DNA of 5,787 nucleotides from an uncultured Sutterellaceae bacterium. GTDB lineage: Bacteria; Pseudomonadota; Gammaproteobacteria; Burkholderiales; Burkholderiaceae_F. How positions within the stretch are numbered: position 1 is the stretch's first letter; every line of letters begins with the position of its first letter. The position numbers and the translations under genes were made by a program. The stretch spans positions 1-5,787 of the forward strand of contig CAMYAA010000082.1 in assembly GCA_947253615.1 (NCBI GenBank). The letters run 5' to 3'. This document shows positions 1 to 5,712 of this stretch, in pieces. Under the pieces are notes generated by a model. That model saw only the letters and a program-made list of their open reading frames with translations. It had not been told where the DNA came from and ran no database searches.

Positions 1-46
1 AGATCTAGTACGGTCTCGTGGGCTCGGAGATGTGTATAAGAGACAG
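1..46 (+). other. Illumina Nextera i7 adapter and index (non-genomic)
   Basis: Bases 13-46 match the 34-base Nextera read-2 transposase adapter, ending in the 19-base Tn5 mosaic end (AGATGTGTATAAGAGACAG, 28-46). Bases 1-4 (AGAT) fit the end of the P7 primer, and bases 5-12 (CTAGTACG) fit the 8-base i7 index that I recall as Nextera N702. The order P7 tail, index, adapter, insert is exactly that of a library molecule, so this is sequencing adapter left in the assembly and not a transposon. Biological sequence begins at about base 47. An open frame through here would encode a false protein containing MCIRDR, a known adapter-translation artefact. Confidence 0.97.
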
Positions 47-73
47 AAACAGTGTCCTACGGATAGTGTTTTT

Positions 74-1147
74 CTACTTAACGACAAAGCGTGCGACATT
101 GCCCTGCGCGCTCTTCAACACGTTGAAGGGCTGGCCATTGACGGTTAAGCGAACGACGTCCGCCTTACCGAGCGTCACCTTCGAGCCCTTGGGGGCATCA
201 AAGACCTTGCTCGAACCTTCTTTCATAATGCCGCTATAGACAACTTTGCCATCGGGGGCCGTCACTTGGGCCCAGCAATCTTTACTCAAGGCGAAATTCA
301 AACGAACTTTCTTCGTATCCTCGGCCAAAGCACTCTTGTGCGCGGGCGTGTGTTCAATTTCACTTGCGGGTTGAGGCGCTTCATTAGCCACGGCCAACTG
401 TTGTTCCGTGGGTGCTTGACTCAAAGGATCTTCGGGTAACTTATCCATCGCGCTCGTGTTCGCGTCCGAGGCAGCGGCCCCGTTAGCGTTTTCGCTCGAC
501 GGGTTCGAGCCGTTCGCACTTTGCGCAGCCTCGCCATTTGCGCCCGTCGTGGCCTCGGCGCTCGAGGCGGGTGCATTCGTCGCTGGCGTAGTTGCGTCAG
601 CGGACTTCGCATCATTGGCGGCCGGCGCCTTTTCAATCGAGACTTCACCCGTTTCGTTATGAACGCGCACGAGTGAGGCTTCGCTCTTATTGTTCACGCT
701 AAAGAAATCGGTATAGACGTACCAACCGCCCACCGCGGCGACGATGATCAGAATAAGAATCCAGAGGGCTTTTAAGCCTCGATGACCTTGGCGATTGTTG
801 ATGACCAATTCGCAATTACCGTCGCACTCAGGGACGGGATTACTGACTTTTACGACCTCGTCAGAGACGAAGCGTTTCATATAGTCTTCGACCAAAGGTT
901 CGGGTTCGAGATCCAACACGTTAGCGATTCCGCGCAAGAAAGCGCGGACATATACGGGCTCAGGCAGCTGCGAGACGTTTTCACTTTCAATCGCACGCAA
1001 TTGCGCTAACGATAAGCGCGAGCGGGTCGCCATATCGCCCAAAGAGATCCCTTTCGATTCACGAGCTTGTTGAATGACCGCGCCAAAGCCGGTGCCTTTG
1101 GGCGCTTCTTCCGTCTCAACAGTATTCGAAATCACCTGTTCGTCCAT
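74..1147 (-). CDS. rodZ: Cytoskeleton/cell-shape protein RodZ
   Basis: RodZ is a bitopic inner-membrane protein that links the MreB cytoskeleton to the lateral wall-elongation machinery. The 357-residue product has the full family layout. A Cro/C1-like helix-turn-helix domain lies at about residues 20-92 (GAVIQQARESKGISLGDMA, then the FLRGIANVLDL helix). A short cytoplasmic linker leads to one membrane segment at about 127-146 (ALWILILIIVAAVGGWYVY). A long Ala/Ser/Thr/Asn-rich periplasmic linker spans about 173-265, and a C-terminal DUF4115-type beta domain about 280-357. Length is close to E. coli RodZ (337 residues). The ATG has a good upstream GGAGAG. It ends in TAG only 27 bases from the adapter junction but is complete. 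It is the last gene of the ndk-rlmN-rodZ block visible here; ispG commonly follows in Betaproteobacteria. CxxxC (C108, C112) just before the membrane segment is unusual to my eye. Confidence 0.93.
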   Translation of the reverse strand: MDEQVISNTVETEEAPKGTGFGAVIQQARESKGISLGDMATRSRLSLAQLRAIESENVSQLPEPVYVRAFLRGIANVLDLEPEPLVEDYMKRFVSDEVVKVSNPVPECDGNCELVINNRQGHRGLKALWILILIIVAAVGGWYVYTDFFSVNNKSEASLVRVHNETGEVSIEKAPAANDAKSADATTPATNAPASSAEATTGANGEAAQSANGSNPSSENANGAAASDANTSAMDKLPEDPLSQAPTEQQLAVANEAPQPASEIEHTPAHKSALAEDTKKVRLNFALSKDCWAQVTAPDGKVVYSGIMKEGSSKVFDAPKGSKVTLGKADVVRLTVNGQPFNVLKSAQGNVARFVVK

Positions 1148-1157
1148 GGTTTCTCTC

Positions 1158-1172
1158 CAAAACGGTGTTTTG
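1158..1172 (-). promoter_or_regulatory. Small hairpin abutting the rodZ ribosome binding site
   Basis: CAAAAC (1158-1163) and GTTTTG (1167-1172) are perfect 6-base inverted arms around a 3-base loop. In the minus-strand mRNA the stem ends directly at the GGAG Shine-Dalgarno of rodZ and shares its first G. It could modulate rodZ translation. The stem is A/U-rich and weak, so it may have no effect. Confidence 0.3.
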
Positions 1173-1190
1173 TTCTTTGTTCAAAGGGTC

Positions 1191-1226
1191 CGACGCTTCA
1201 ATCTCATGTGGGTCGCTGAAACGTCG
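1191..1226 (-). other. Hairpin in the rlmN-rodZ intergenic gap
   Basis: Arms CGACGCTTCA (1191-1200) and TGAAACGTCG (1217-1226) enclose a 16-base loop. In minus-strand RNA, the direction of the operon, all ten positions pair with one G-U wobble. In plus-strand RNA the same position is a C-A mismatch, so the structure suits the operon transcript. No U-run follows on the minus strand, so it is not a typical intrinsic terminator. An RNA-processing or mRNA-stability element is more likely. It lies 21 bases after the rlmN stop and occupies much of the 100-base gap, which holds no gene. Confidence 0.4.
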
Positions 1227-1247
1227 AAGGCCTTTCACACAACTTAG

Positions 1248-2447
1248 TTAGCGGCGAACCATTTTGACAGGACGTAAGCCCTTTTCTAATAAGTGAGCCG
1301 CTTCTTGTTTTTGTTTTTCAAGACGTTCTGCACGTCGAGTACGATCCTTGACTTCGCCCGCCAATTGGCCACAGGCCGCGTCAATATCATCCCCACGCGT
1401 CTTACGAATCGTCGTGACGATCCCGTGTTCATTGAGTCGACGGCAGAAAGCCACCACGCGTTCGCGTTCAGGCTTACGTAAATCCGACTCATTAAACGGA
1501 TTAAACGGAATCAAGTTAAATTTGCAGGGGACATTTTCGCGTTTGACCAGGGCGGCCAATTCGTCCGCTTGATCCAAACCATCGTTAATCCCACCGAGCA
1601 TTACGTATTCGAACGTAATGAAGTCACGGGGGGCCACCCGCAAATAGCGACGGCAAGCCGCCATTAAATCTTTCAAATCATGTTTGCGATTGACGGGCAT
1701 GAGCTTATCGCGCATATCATCCGTCCCCGCATGTAAGCTCACGGCCAACGCCACAGGCGTTTCTTCCGCGAGTTTGTCCATTTGTCGAGTCAAGCCCGAG
1801 GTGGACACCGTCACACGACGGCGCGATAACCCATAGCCGTTATCGTCTAAAAAGAGTTTTAACGCACGAATCACGTTATCGAGGTTTTGTAAAGGCTCAC
1901 CCATCCCCATCAAGACCACGTTCGAGATGACGCGATCATTCGGGTCGGTAATGCCCATATCCTGACGAAGTTCGTGTTCGGCGTACCAAAGCTGGCCCAC
2001 GATTTCACCCGTGGTCAAGTTTCGGTTAAAGCCCTGCTTGCCCGTGGAGCAGAATAAGCACCCCATAGCACAGCCGGCTTGTGTGGAAATGCAGAGCGTT
2101 CCGCGGTCATCCTCAGGGATAAACACGGCCTCCACTGCATTTCCATTTTGAACGTCAAAAAGCCATTTACGCGTCCCATCTGCGGATTTTTTCTCCACCA
2201 ATGGCACGGGCGCACGAACCTCCGCCATCTGCGAGAGTTTCTCGCGGAAAGCTTTAGCGAGGTTGGTCATTTTGTCGAAGTCTCCTTCCACGTGGCGATG
2301 AAGCCAGCGGCAGAGCTGCGTTGCGCGGAACGGCTTTTCGCCAATTTCAGCGCACCACGCCTTTAATCCTTCCGGATCGAAGTCGAGCAAATTCACCTTG
2401 GTCACAGGTTCGGTCACGTTTTCGGTCGTTTTGACGTTCTCAGACAC
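1248..2447 (-). CDS. rlmN: Dual-specificity 23S rRNA/tRNA adenine-C2 methyltransferase RlmN
   Basis: RlmN is a cytoplasmic radical-SAM enzyme that methylates C2 of A2503 in 23S rRNA and of A37 in some tRNAs, supporting translational fidelity. The 399-residue product carries the diagnostic CxxxCxxC 4Fe-4S motif at C126, C130 and C133 ([12 protein letters not shown]). It also has the SAM-binding GMGEP segment at 181-185, [15 protein letters not shown] near 237-251, and the second catalytic cysteine at C359 ([10 protein letters not shown]), matching E. coli C355. C119 matches E. coli C118. The ends are intact; the N-terminal 20 and last 40 residues are low-conservation tails, the latter rich in Lys/Arg/Glu. 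The start is GTG at 2447, chosen because CGGAG sits 8 bases upstream and the conserved N-terminal domain ([21 protein letters not shown]) needs it; no in-frame ATG precedes this domain. It lies 22 bases after ndk, which indicates co-transcription. Confidence 0.97.
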   Translation of the reverse strand: MSENVKTTENVTEPVTKVNLLDFDPEGLKAWCAEIGEKPFRATQLCRWLHRHVEGDFDKMTNLAKAFREKLSQMAEVRAPVPLVEKKSADGTRKWLFDVQNGNAVEAVFIPEDDRGTLCISTQAGCAMGCLFCSTGKQGFNRNLTTGEIVGQLWYAEHELRQDMGITDPNDRVISNVVLMGMGEPLQNLDNVIRALKLFLDDNGYGLSRRRVTVSTSGLTRQMDKLAEETPVALAVSLHAGTDDMRDKLMPVNRKHDLKDLMAACRRYLRVAPRDFITFEYVMLGGINDGLDQADELAALVKRENVPCKFNLIPFNPFNESDLRKPERERVVAFCRRLNEHGIVTTIRKTRGDDIDAACGQLAGEVKDRTRRAERLEKQKQEAAHLLEKGLRPVKMVRR

Positions 2448-2469
2448 GCTTTAGTCTCCGTCTTTCCGA

Positions 2470-2895
2470 TTAGCGGTGATAAACCGATAAAGCGGGGAAG
2501 AAGTAAGCGATTTCAACAGCAGCCGTTTCAGGAGCGTCAGAGCCGTGAACAGCGTTAGCGTCGATGCTTTCAGCGAAGTCAGCGCGGATCGTGCCAGGAG
2601 CAGCCTTCTTAGGATCGGTAGCGCCCATGAGTTCGCGGTTCTTGAGGATGGCGCCTTCGCCTTCGAGAACTTGAATCATGACAGAACCCGAGGTCATGAA
2701 CTTGACGAGGTCACCGAAGAAAGGACGATCCTTGTGAACGGCGTAGAAGCCTTCAGCTTCAGCCTTGGAAAGGAAACGCATCTGAGCAGCAACGATCTTG
2801 AGACCGTTCTTTTCGAAACGGGAATAGATTTCACCGATCACGTTCTTGGCGACGGCATCAGGCTTGATGATAGAAAGGGTACGTTCGATAGCCAT
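2470..2895 (-). CDS. ndk: Nucleoside diphosphate kinase
   Basis: Ndk transfers the gamma-phosphate of ATP to other (d)NDPs through a phosphohistidine, balancing cytoplasmic NTP and dNTP pools. The product has the family signature [12 protein letters not shown] with the phosphorylated histidine at H117, the N-terminal [12 protein letters not shown] strand, K11, and the RPFFGDLV substrate loop at 57-64. I chose the ATG at 2895, giving 141 residues, which is the usual Betaproteobacterial length and starts [13 protein letters not shown]. The frame can be extended four codons to a GTG at 2907, but that gives a tail foreign to the family. The Shine-Dalgarno (GAGAG, 5-9 bases upstream of the ATG) is modest. 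It is the first gene of the minus-strand block and probably its promoter-proximal gene; rlmN follows after 22 bases. Confidence 0.97.
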   Translation of the reverse strand: MAIERTLSIIKPDAVAKNVIGEIYSRFEKNGLKIVAAQMRFLSKAEAEGFYAVHKDRPFFGDLVKFMTSGSVMIQVLEGEGAILKNRELMGATDPKKAAPGTIRADFAESIDANAVHGSDAPETAAVEIAYFFPALSVYHR

Positions 2896-2977
2896 TTGGA
2901 CTCTCACGAAAAATAATCAAAGAAAGGTTGGCTCCACGAGGAGTTTCAACCCGAGGAAAAGGTAAGTGGGGATTTCA

Positions 2978-2995
2978 GAGTGATTTCCCTCACTC
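2978..2995 (-). promoter_or_regulatory. Hairpin in the predicted ndk leader
   Basis: GAGTGA (2978-2983) and TCACTC (2990-2995) form a perfect 6-base stem with a 6-base loop. If ndk is transcribed from the -10 at 3010-3015, this stem would lie near the 5' end of the leader, where it could protect the message or bind a regulator. Such a short stem may be chance. Confidence 0.3.
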
Positions 2996-3009
2996 AGAGT
3001 TAACATTTA

Positions 3010-3018
3010 ATTTTAGCA
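3010..3018 (-). promoter_or_regulatory. Candidate extended -10 promoter for ndk-rlmN-rodZ
   Basis: On the minus strand this reads TGCTAAAAT: a TAAAAT -10 box (one mismatch to TATAAT) with the extended TGn element. The hexamer 17 bases upstream (CATAAG) is a poor -35, which extended -10 promoters tolerate. Transcription would start about 105-110 bases before the ndk ATG, giving a long leader. This is inference from consensus only. Confidence 0.4.
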
Positions 3019-3042
3019 CGAGACTTTCTTGACTTATGAGGA

Positions 3043-3087
3043 TTACAGGCGAAAGCTCGCACGGAGCTGTAAGAATTTTCTTTTTTT
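3043..3087 (+). promoter_or_regulatory. Nested hairpin followed by a T-rich tract (attenuator-like)
   Basis: TTACAG (3043-3048) pairs with CTGTAA (3067-3072). Inside, GCGA (3049-3052) pairs with TCGC (3057-3060). An alternative stem, AGCTC (3054-3058) with GAGCT (3064-3068), excludes both. Then come TTTT (3076-3079), C and seven T (3081-3087). Mutually exclusive stems before a T-run in a plus-strand leader resemble an intrinsic terminator or attenuator about 165 bases upstream of the orphan gene. There is no plus-strand gene upstream to terminate, so a leader role or the 3' end of a short RNA is possible. The stems are short and the T-run is displaced by a few bases, so this is tentative. Confidence 0.3.
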
Positions 3088-3186
3088 GAGCGTGAACCGA
3101 CGCGTGAAACTCTCCCTTGCTTCTTTTCGAGTAGGAGGAATCCGGCTTATCGACTCTCGCAAAGAAGTCTCGTTCCCCATACACAA

Positions 3187-3203
3187 ACCGAGTGAAGCTC
3201 GGT
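3187..3203 (+). promoter_or_regulatory. Hairpin upstream of the orphan gene
   Basis: ACCGAG (3187-3192) and CTCGGT (3198-3203) form a perfect 6-base GC-containing stem with a 5-base loop, about 50 bases before the GTG start. No T-run follows. It could be a leader stem or operator half-sites; function unknown. Confidence 0.35.
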
Positions 3204-3252
3204 AGACTTTAGTGCAACCCTTTGACCAACCCATCCCTCCGAGGACACCATC

Positions 3253-3834
3253 GTGGCTCAATTACGCATTGACAAGATTTTTTCCGAAAACTTAGGCGAG
3301 ACCTTAGGGAGCGCCATTCGTGAACAGGTCTTGAGCTTATTCAATCGTCAAGTGCCGAGCAGTTTAGGCATTTGGCTCAATCCGCTTCCCTTTTTCGGCA
3401 GTGAAAAGAAGCGTCATTTCAAAGCCCTTTGGGCAGCGTGCTTACAAGGCATGGCGATCAATGCGGCGGTCAATACGATTCTTGACACCGACTATGACGA
3501 AAAAATGATTCGAAAGACGAGCTTCACCCTTCAGCAATTCACGGATGACTCCATTGCCAAAGGGGTGCTCTCGCACTTAAACGCTGATGAGTTAAAGCAC
3601 TATAACGACGTGCGTCGCCAGTTCTTACGTTTAGCCATGGAACGCAACACGTCTTTATCCAACTTTGTGAATGCGCTCTACATCGGCTTTGTCGGTGAGA
3701 ATGCCAAGGTCCTCACCCCGACTCAATCGGCCAAAGCGCTCAAAGAATTCGAGCTTGCTTATAACCTCTTTGTGAAGTTAGTGCACATCACGCTCGAGAG
3801 CCCTAATTCCTATAAGCGCAATTACGGCGCCTAA
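3253..3834 (+). CDS. Hypothetical protein, unrecognised helical orphan (193 aa)
   Basis: I do not recognise this protein. It reads from GTG at 3253, with GAGGA at 3241-3245 about 8 bases upstream as ribosome binding site; no in-frame start lies closer upstream, and the next Met (M67) would lose a third of the protein. It ends in TAA. It looks soluble and mostly alpha-helical, with no signal peptide. The most hydrophobic stretch (about 57-77, FKALWAACLQGMAINAAVNT) is more like a buried or amphipathic helix than a membrane span. A Pro/Phe-rich loop (NPLPFFGSEKKRHF, 43-56) and a basic helix (VRRQFLRLAMERN, 120-132) stand out; there is one cysteine (C63) and no metal-binding or nucleotide-binding motif. 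Codon use resembles its neighbours, a good ribosome site is present and a terminator follows, so it is probably a real gene. It is transcribed alone, divergent from ndk and convergent with the reductase. Confidence 0.82.
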   Translation: MAQLRIDKIFSENLGETLGSAIREQVLSLFNRQVPSSLGIWLNPLPFFGSEKKRHFKALWAACLQGMAINAAVNTILDTDYDEKMIRKTSFTLQQFTDDSIAKGVLSHLNADELKHYNDVRRQFLRLAMERNTSLSNFVNALYIGFVGENAKVLTPTQSAKALKEFELAYNLFVKLVHITLESPNSYKRNYGA

Positions 3835-3848
3835 AGCATTAACGAAGA

Positions 3849-3885
3849 AAAGCCATCAAGTATTACTCTCGATGGCTTTCCTTTT
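3849..3885. terminator. Intrinsic terminator between convergent genes, probably bidirectional
   Basis: AAAGCCATC (3849-3857) pairs perfectly with GATGGCTTT (3871-3879) around a 13-base loop, followed by CC and TTTT (3882-3885). It starts 15 bases after the stop of the orphan gene. Read on the minus strand, the stem is followed by TTTTC and a T-rich stretch, so it can also stop transcription of the convergent reductase gene. Confidence 0.85.
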
Positions 3886-3895
3886 ACCGGAGATC

Positions 3896-3928
3896 AAGGA
3901 GGCTCTTCCGCATTGAGCCCCCTTATTT
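3896..3928. terminator. Second tandem hairpin terminator
   Basis: AAGGAGGCTC (3896-3905) and GAGCCCCCTT (3915-3924) form a 10-position stem with one A-C mismatch and a 9-base loop, followed by ATTT. It lies 9 bases after the reductase stop on the minus strand, where no good T-run follows. It therefore acts either as a backup for plus-strand transcripts or, with the neighbouring hairpin, as a 3' end structure of the reductase mRNA. Confidence 0.55.
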
Positions 3929-3936
3929 CTAATGGC

Positions 3937-5448
3937 TTACTTTCCCGAAGCTGCAGCCTTACCAGCACGACGGCCGAAGACCAAGCATTCAAGAATAGCC
4001 ACAGAACCTAAGCGCACCGCACCGTGGATGCGGCCCGTTGCTTCACCGGCTGCATAGAGCCCTGGGATCGGCTTATCGGTACGAACGTCGAGAACTCGAC
4101 CGTCCATATCGGAGACCAACCCGCCCATGCAATGGTGAACCTTCGGAATGAGTTCGCCAATGTACCAAGGACCCGTCGTCATCGGCACTTGAACGTTATT
4201 GATATAACGGTGCCATTCGGGATCTTTCTTAGTCTTCACGGACTCGTTAAATTTGTCGATCGTTTCCTTCAACACGTCATACGGAATACCCGTGGCCTTA
4301 GCCATTTCTTCGATGGTGTTGTACTTTTCAATCAACTTACGTTCGAGCATCTTTTCCAAGAACCCAGGACGTTGTTTTTGCATTGGCGCGACGGAGTTCG
4401 CATCCCCAATGGCGTAGCACTTCAAGCCGTTAGCGAGTTCAACCATGATGGCATCGGCACGAATCTTACGGTTGGCCAATTCGTTCACGAAGCGTTTGCC
4501 CTTGGAGTTGACCCAAATCCCGTATTCAGCAGCGGCGGTCTGGTTAAACATCCAGCCAATCCCCAAGCCCTTTTCACGCGGGTTACCCCACGGGCCCGAC
4601 TGAATCCAGTCGTTTTGAACTTGCATCGCACCCAAGGCCGCCGTTTCACGCCAGAGTTCGGACGTCGCACCCGGTTGGTTGGTCGTATCGAGCTGACCCG
4701 AGAGCTTCGGATCCTGGAGGGTACGATAGTTCACGTCAGCGGCGAAACCACCGTAGGCCAACACAACGCCCTTCAATGCGCGAATCGTCTTCACCTTGCC
4801 AGAGCCCGCCTTCGGGAACTTGTAACCCTGACGAACTTCAACGCCATCTACGCGCCCATCGGCATTACGAATAATCTTTTCAACGAAGGTCTTCAAACGA
4901 ATAGGAATGCCCAACTTCTTGCACATTTCCAATTCTTTATTGACGATCCCCGAACCGGAACCATTCTTCGTGGTGACATAACGCGGTACGGAGTGACCGC
5001 CTTCCTGCCCAATTGCGTCAGGCAAGAATTCCACGCCCAATTCGTTCACGGTCCAAAGGTAGTTAGGATAGGCACTCTGCGCCAAAACCTTAACCTTATC
5101 GCGGTCATTCATATAGAGACCGGCAACCAAAATATCCTTTTCGAGGAGTTCGGGGGAGTCCTTAATACCGCGATTAACCTGTTGTGGGCAACCCGTAGCG
5201 GTCATGATCCCGCCATTAATGATGGAGTTGCCGCCCGGGGTTGGCATCTTTTCGAGCACAACCACGCTTGCGCCCGCCTTCTTGGCTTCAATAGCCGCCG
5301 CTAAGCCCGCGAAACCCGAACCAATGACGACGACGTCATAGGTTTCATCCCATTTTTGTTCGGTTTTGGCCATCGCGGAACCGGCAGCCATAGCAACAGC
5401 GCCCCCTAAAAGGGAGGTCTTTAAAACGGTACGACGAGAAATAGTCAT
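3937..5448 (-). CDS. Tat-exported FAD-dependent reductase, fumarate reductase/flavocytochrome c flavoprotein family
   Basis: Likely a periplasmic respiratory-type reductase that passes electrons via FAD to a small organic acceptor, not identifiable from sequence. The N-terminus has a twin-arginine motif (SRRTVLK, 4-10), a hydrophobic stretch, and AMA before a likely cleavage after A27. The Rossmann FAD motif is GSGFAGLAAA (G43, G45, G48), with E66 ending the second strand. Later family segments are GKRFVNELANRK (318-328, R327 placed like the proton-donor Arg402 of Shewanella Fcc3), VHHCMGG (437-443, near His504) and GEATGRIHGAVRLG (468-481, R479 near Arg544). The Fcc3 His365 and Thr377-Glu378 positions seem replaced (WIQSGPW, 281-287; WMFNQTAAAEYG, 299-310). 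At 503 residues it has no CxxCH heme domain and no FMN-binding domain, so a separate electron donor is needed. The ATG has AAGGAG (5457-5462) 8 bases upstream. Alignment to Fcc3 is from memory. A dehydrogenase role is also possible. Confidence 0.88.
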   Translation of the reverse strand: MTISRRTVLKTSLLGGAVAMAAGSAMAKTEQKWDETYDVVVIGSGFAGLAAAIEAKKAGASVVVLEKMPTPGGNSIINGGIMTATGCPQQVNRGIKDSPELLEKDILVAGLYMNDRDKVKVLAQSAYPNYLWTVNELGVEFLPDAIGQEGGHSVPRYVTTKNGSGSGIVNKELEMCKKLGIPIRLKTFVEKIIRNADGRVDGVEVRQGYKFPKAGSGKVKTIRALKGVVLAYGGFAADVNYRTLQDPKLSGQLDTTNQPGATSELWRETAALGAMQVQNDWIQSGPWGNPREKGLGIGWMFNQTAAAEYGIWVNSKGKRFVNELANRKIRADAIMVELANGLKCYAIGDANSVAPMQKQRPGFLEKMLERKLIEKYNTIEEMAKATGIPYDVLKETIDKFNESVKTKKDPEWHRYINNVQVPMTTGPWYIGELIPKVHHCMGGLVSDMDGRVLDVRTDKPIPGLYAAGEATGRIHGAVRLGSVAILECLVFGRRAGKAAASGK

Positions 5449-5493
5449 GTACGCTTCTCCTTGGTCATTGCATTTTCAAGGTTGGTCGATATT

Positions 5494-5523
5494 CCAAGTT
5501 AGCTTGCTCCTCAAACTAACTGG
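5494..5523 (-). promoter_or_regulatory. Leader hairpin upstream of the reductase gene
   Basis: On the minus strand CCAGTTAG (5523-5516) pairs with CTAACTTGG (5502-5494) with a single bulged base, around a 13-base loop. The core arms AGTTAG (5497-5502) and CTAACT (5516-5521) are perfect. It ends about 45 bases before the reductase ATG, so it could be an mRNA leader stem or an operator. Confidence 0.35.
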
Positions 5524-5541
5524 TGAAAATGCTTTACCTTC

Positions 5542-5570
5542 ATTATGGGAAACGGCATGTCCTAAGACAC
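5542..5570 (-). promoter_or_regulatory. Weak candidate promoter for the reductase gene
   Basis: The minus strand reads GTGTCT (5570-5565), a 17-base spacer, then CATAAT (5547-5542). The -10 has one mismatch to consensus, but the -35 matches only half, which would suit an activator-dependent promoter. A perfect TTGACA (minus strand, 5584-5579) lies slightly upstream but has no -10 at proper spacing. Confidence 0.25.
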
Positions 5571-5653
5571 TTGAGAAATGTCAAAACACCTATCCAAAAG
5601 ACCTAGTTCTAACGGATCGATCCTAAGAAAAAAATATCCAGCGGCTTTTTATA

Positions 5654-5665
5654 TAGAAATTTCTA
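5654..5665. promoter_or_regulatory. 12-base perfect palindrome, possible operator
   Basis: TAGAAATTTCTA is a perfect 12-base palindrome in the AT-rich region about 210 bases upstream of the reductase start. It could bind a dimeric regulator. In AT-rich DNA a chance palindrome is possible; no partner regulator gene lies in the window. Confidence 0.3.
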
Positions 5666-5673
5666 CACCTCCA

Positions 5674-5712
5674 GATTCTTAATTGAGAAATCTTCTTTTG
5701 TTATTAAGAATC
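5674..5712. repeat. Perfect 10-base inverted repeat, possible operator or hairpin
   Basis: GATTCTTAAT (5674-5683) and ATTAAGAATC (5703-5712) are perfect inverted arms with a 19-base spacer. No T-run follows, and the arms are AT-rich, so a protein-binding site is as likely as an RNA hairpin. A possible plus-strand promoter overlaps it: TTGAGA (5683-5688, one mismatch to -35), 17 bases, AAGAAT (5706-5711). That would point out of the window towards a divergent gene, for instance a regulator of the reductase. This is inference. Confidence 0.45.

Larger units (their letters stand above)
2896..3252. other. Divergent intergenic region between ndk and the orphan gene
   Basis: These 357 bases separate ndk (minus) from the 193-residue orphan gene (plus). 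Short frames here lack family features and good start contexts, so I see no gene. The content is a candidate ndk promoter, three small hairpins (listed separately) and a T-rich tract. An AGGAGG-like string at 3132-3139 has no start codon at usable distance. No convincing plus-strand sigma-70 promoter for the orphan gene is visible: TTGACT at 3029-3034 has no good -10 partner. Confidence 0.6.

Noticed and set aside
28..46. Tn5 mosaic end as a natural transposon end
   Set aside because: It is flanked by the Nextera adapter and an index sequence, so it derives from library preparation.
18..239. Plus-strand ORF of 73 codons starting in the adapter
   Set aside because: Its start lies in adapter sequence (the MCIRDR artefact) and the rest is antisense to the rodZ 3' end.
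1175..1186. CTTTG-TT-CAAAG inverted repeat upstream of rodZ
   Set aside because: A 2-base loop is too tight for a stable RNA hairpin and no regulator is implied.
2896..2907. Upstream GTG start for ndk adding four residues (MRVQ)
   Set aside because: The family starts at [13 protein letters not shown] and 141 residues is the usual length; the extra residues are foreign to the family.
2545..2916. Plus-strand ORF over ndk
   Set aside because: Antisense shadow of a highly conserved kinase gene; no family features.
3018..3173. Distant 8-base inverted pair ACGAGACT (3018-3025) and AGTCTCGT (3166-3173)
   Set aside because: An 8-base pair is expected by chance in a region of this size and the arms are about 140 bases apart.
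2990..3261. Two short minus-strand ORFs (64 and 72 codons) in the ndk upstream region
   Set aside because: Overlapping frames without recognisable domains or convincing ribosome sites, within a region better explained as regulatory.
4024..5304. Long plus-strand ORF of 426 codons antisense to the reductase gene
   Set aside because: It mirrors the codon bias of the reductase, has no recognisable domain or ribosome site, and the opposite strand encodes a clear family member with a Tat signal.
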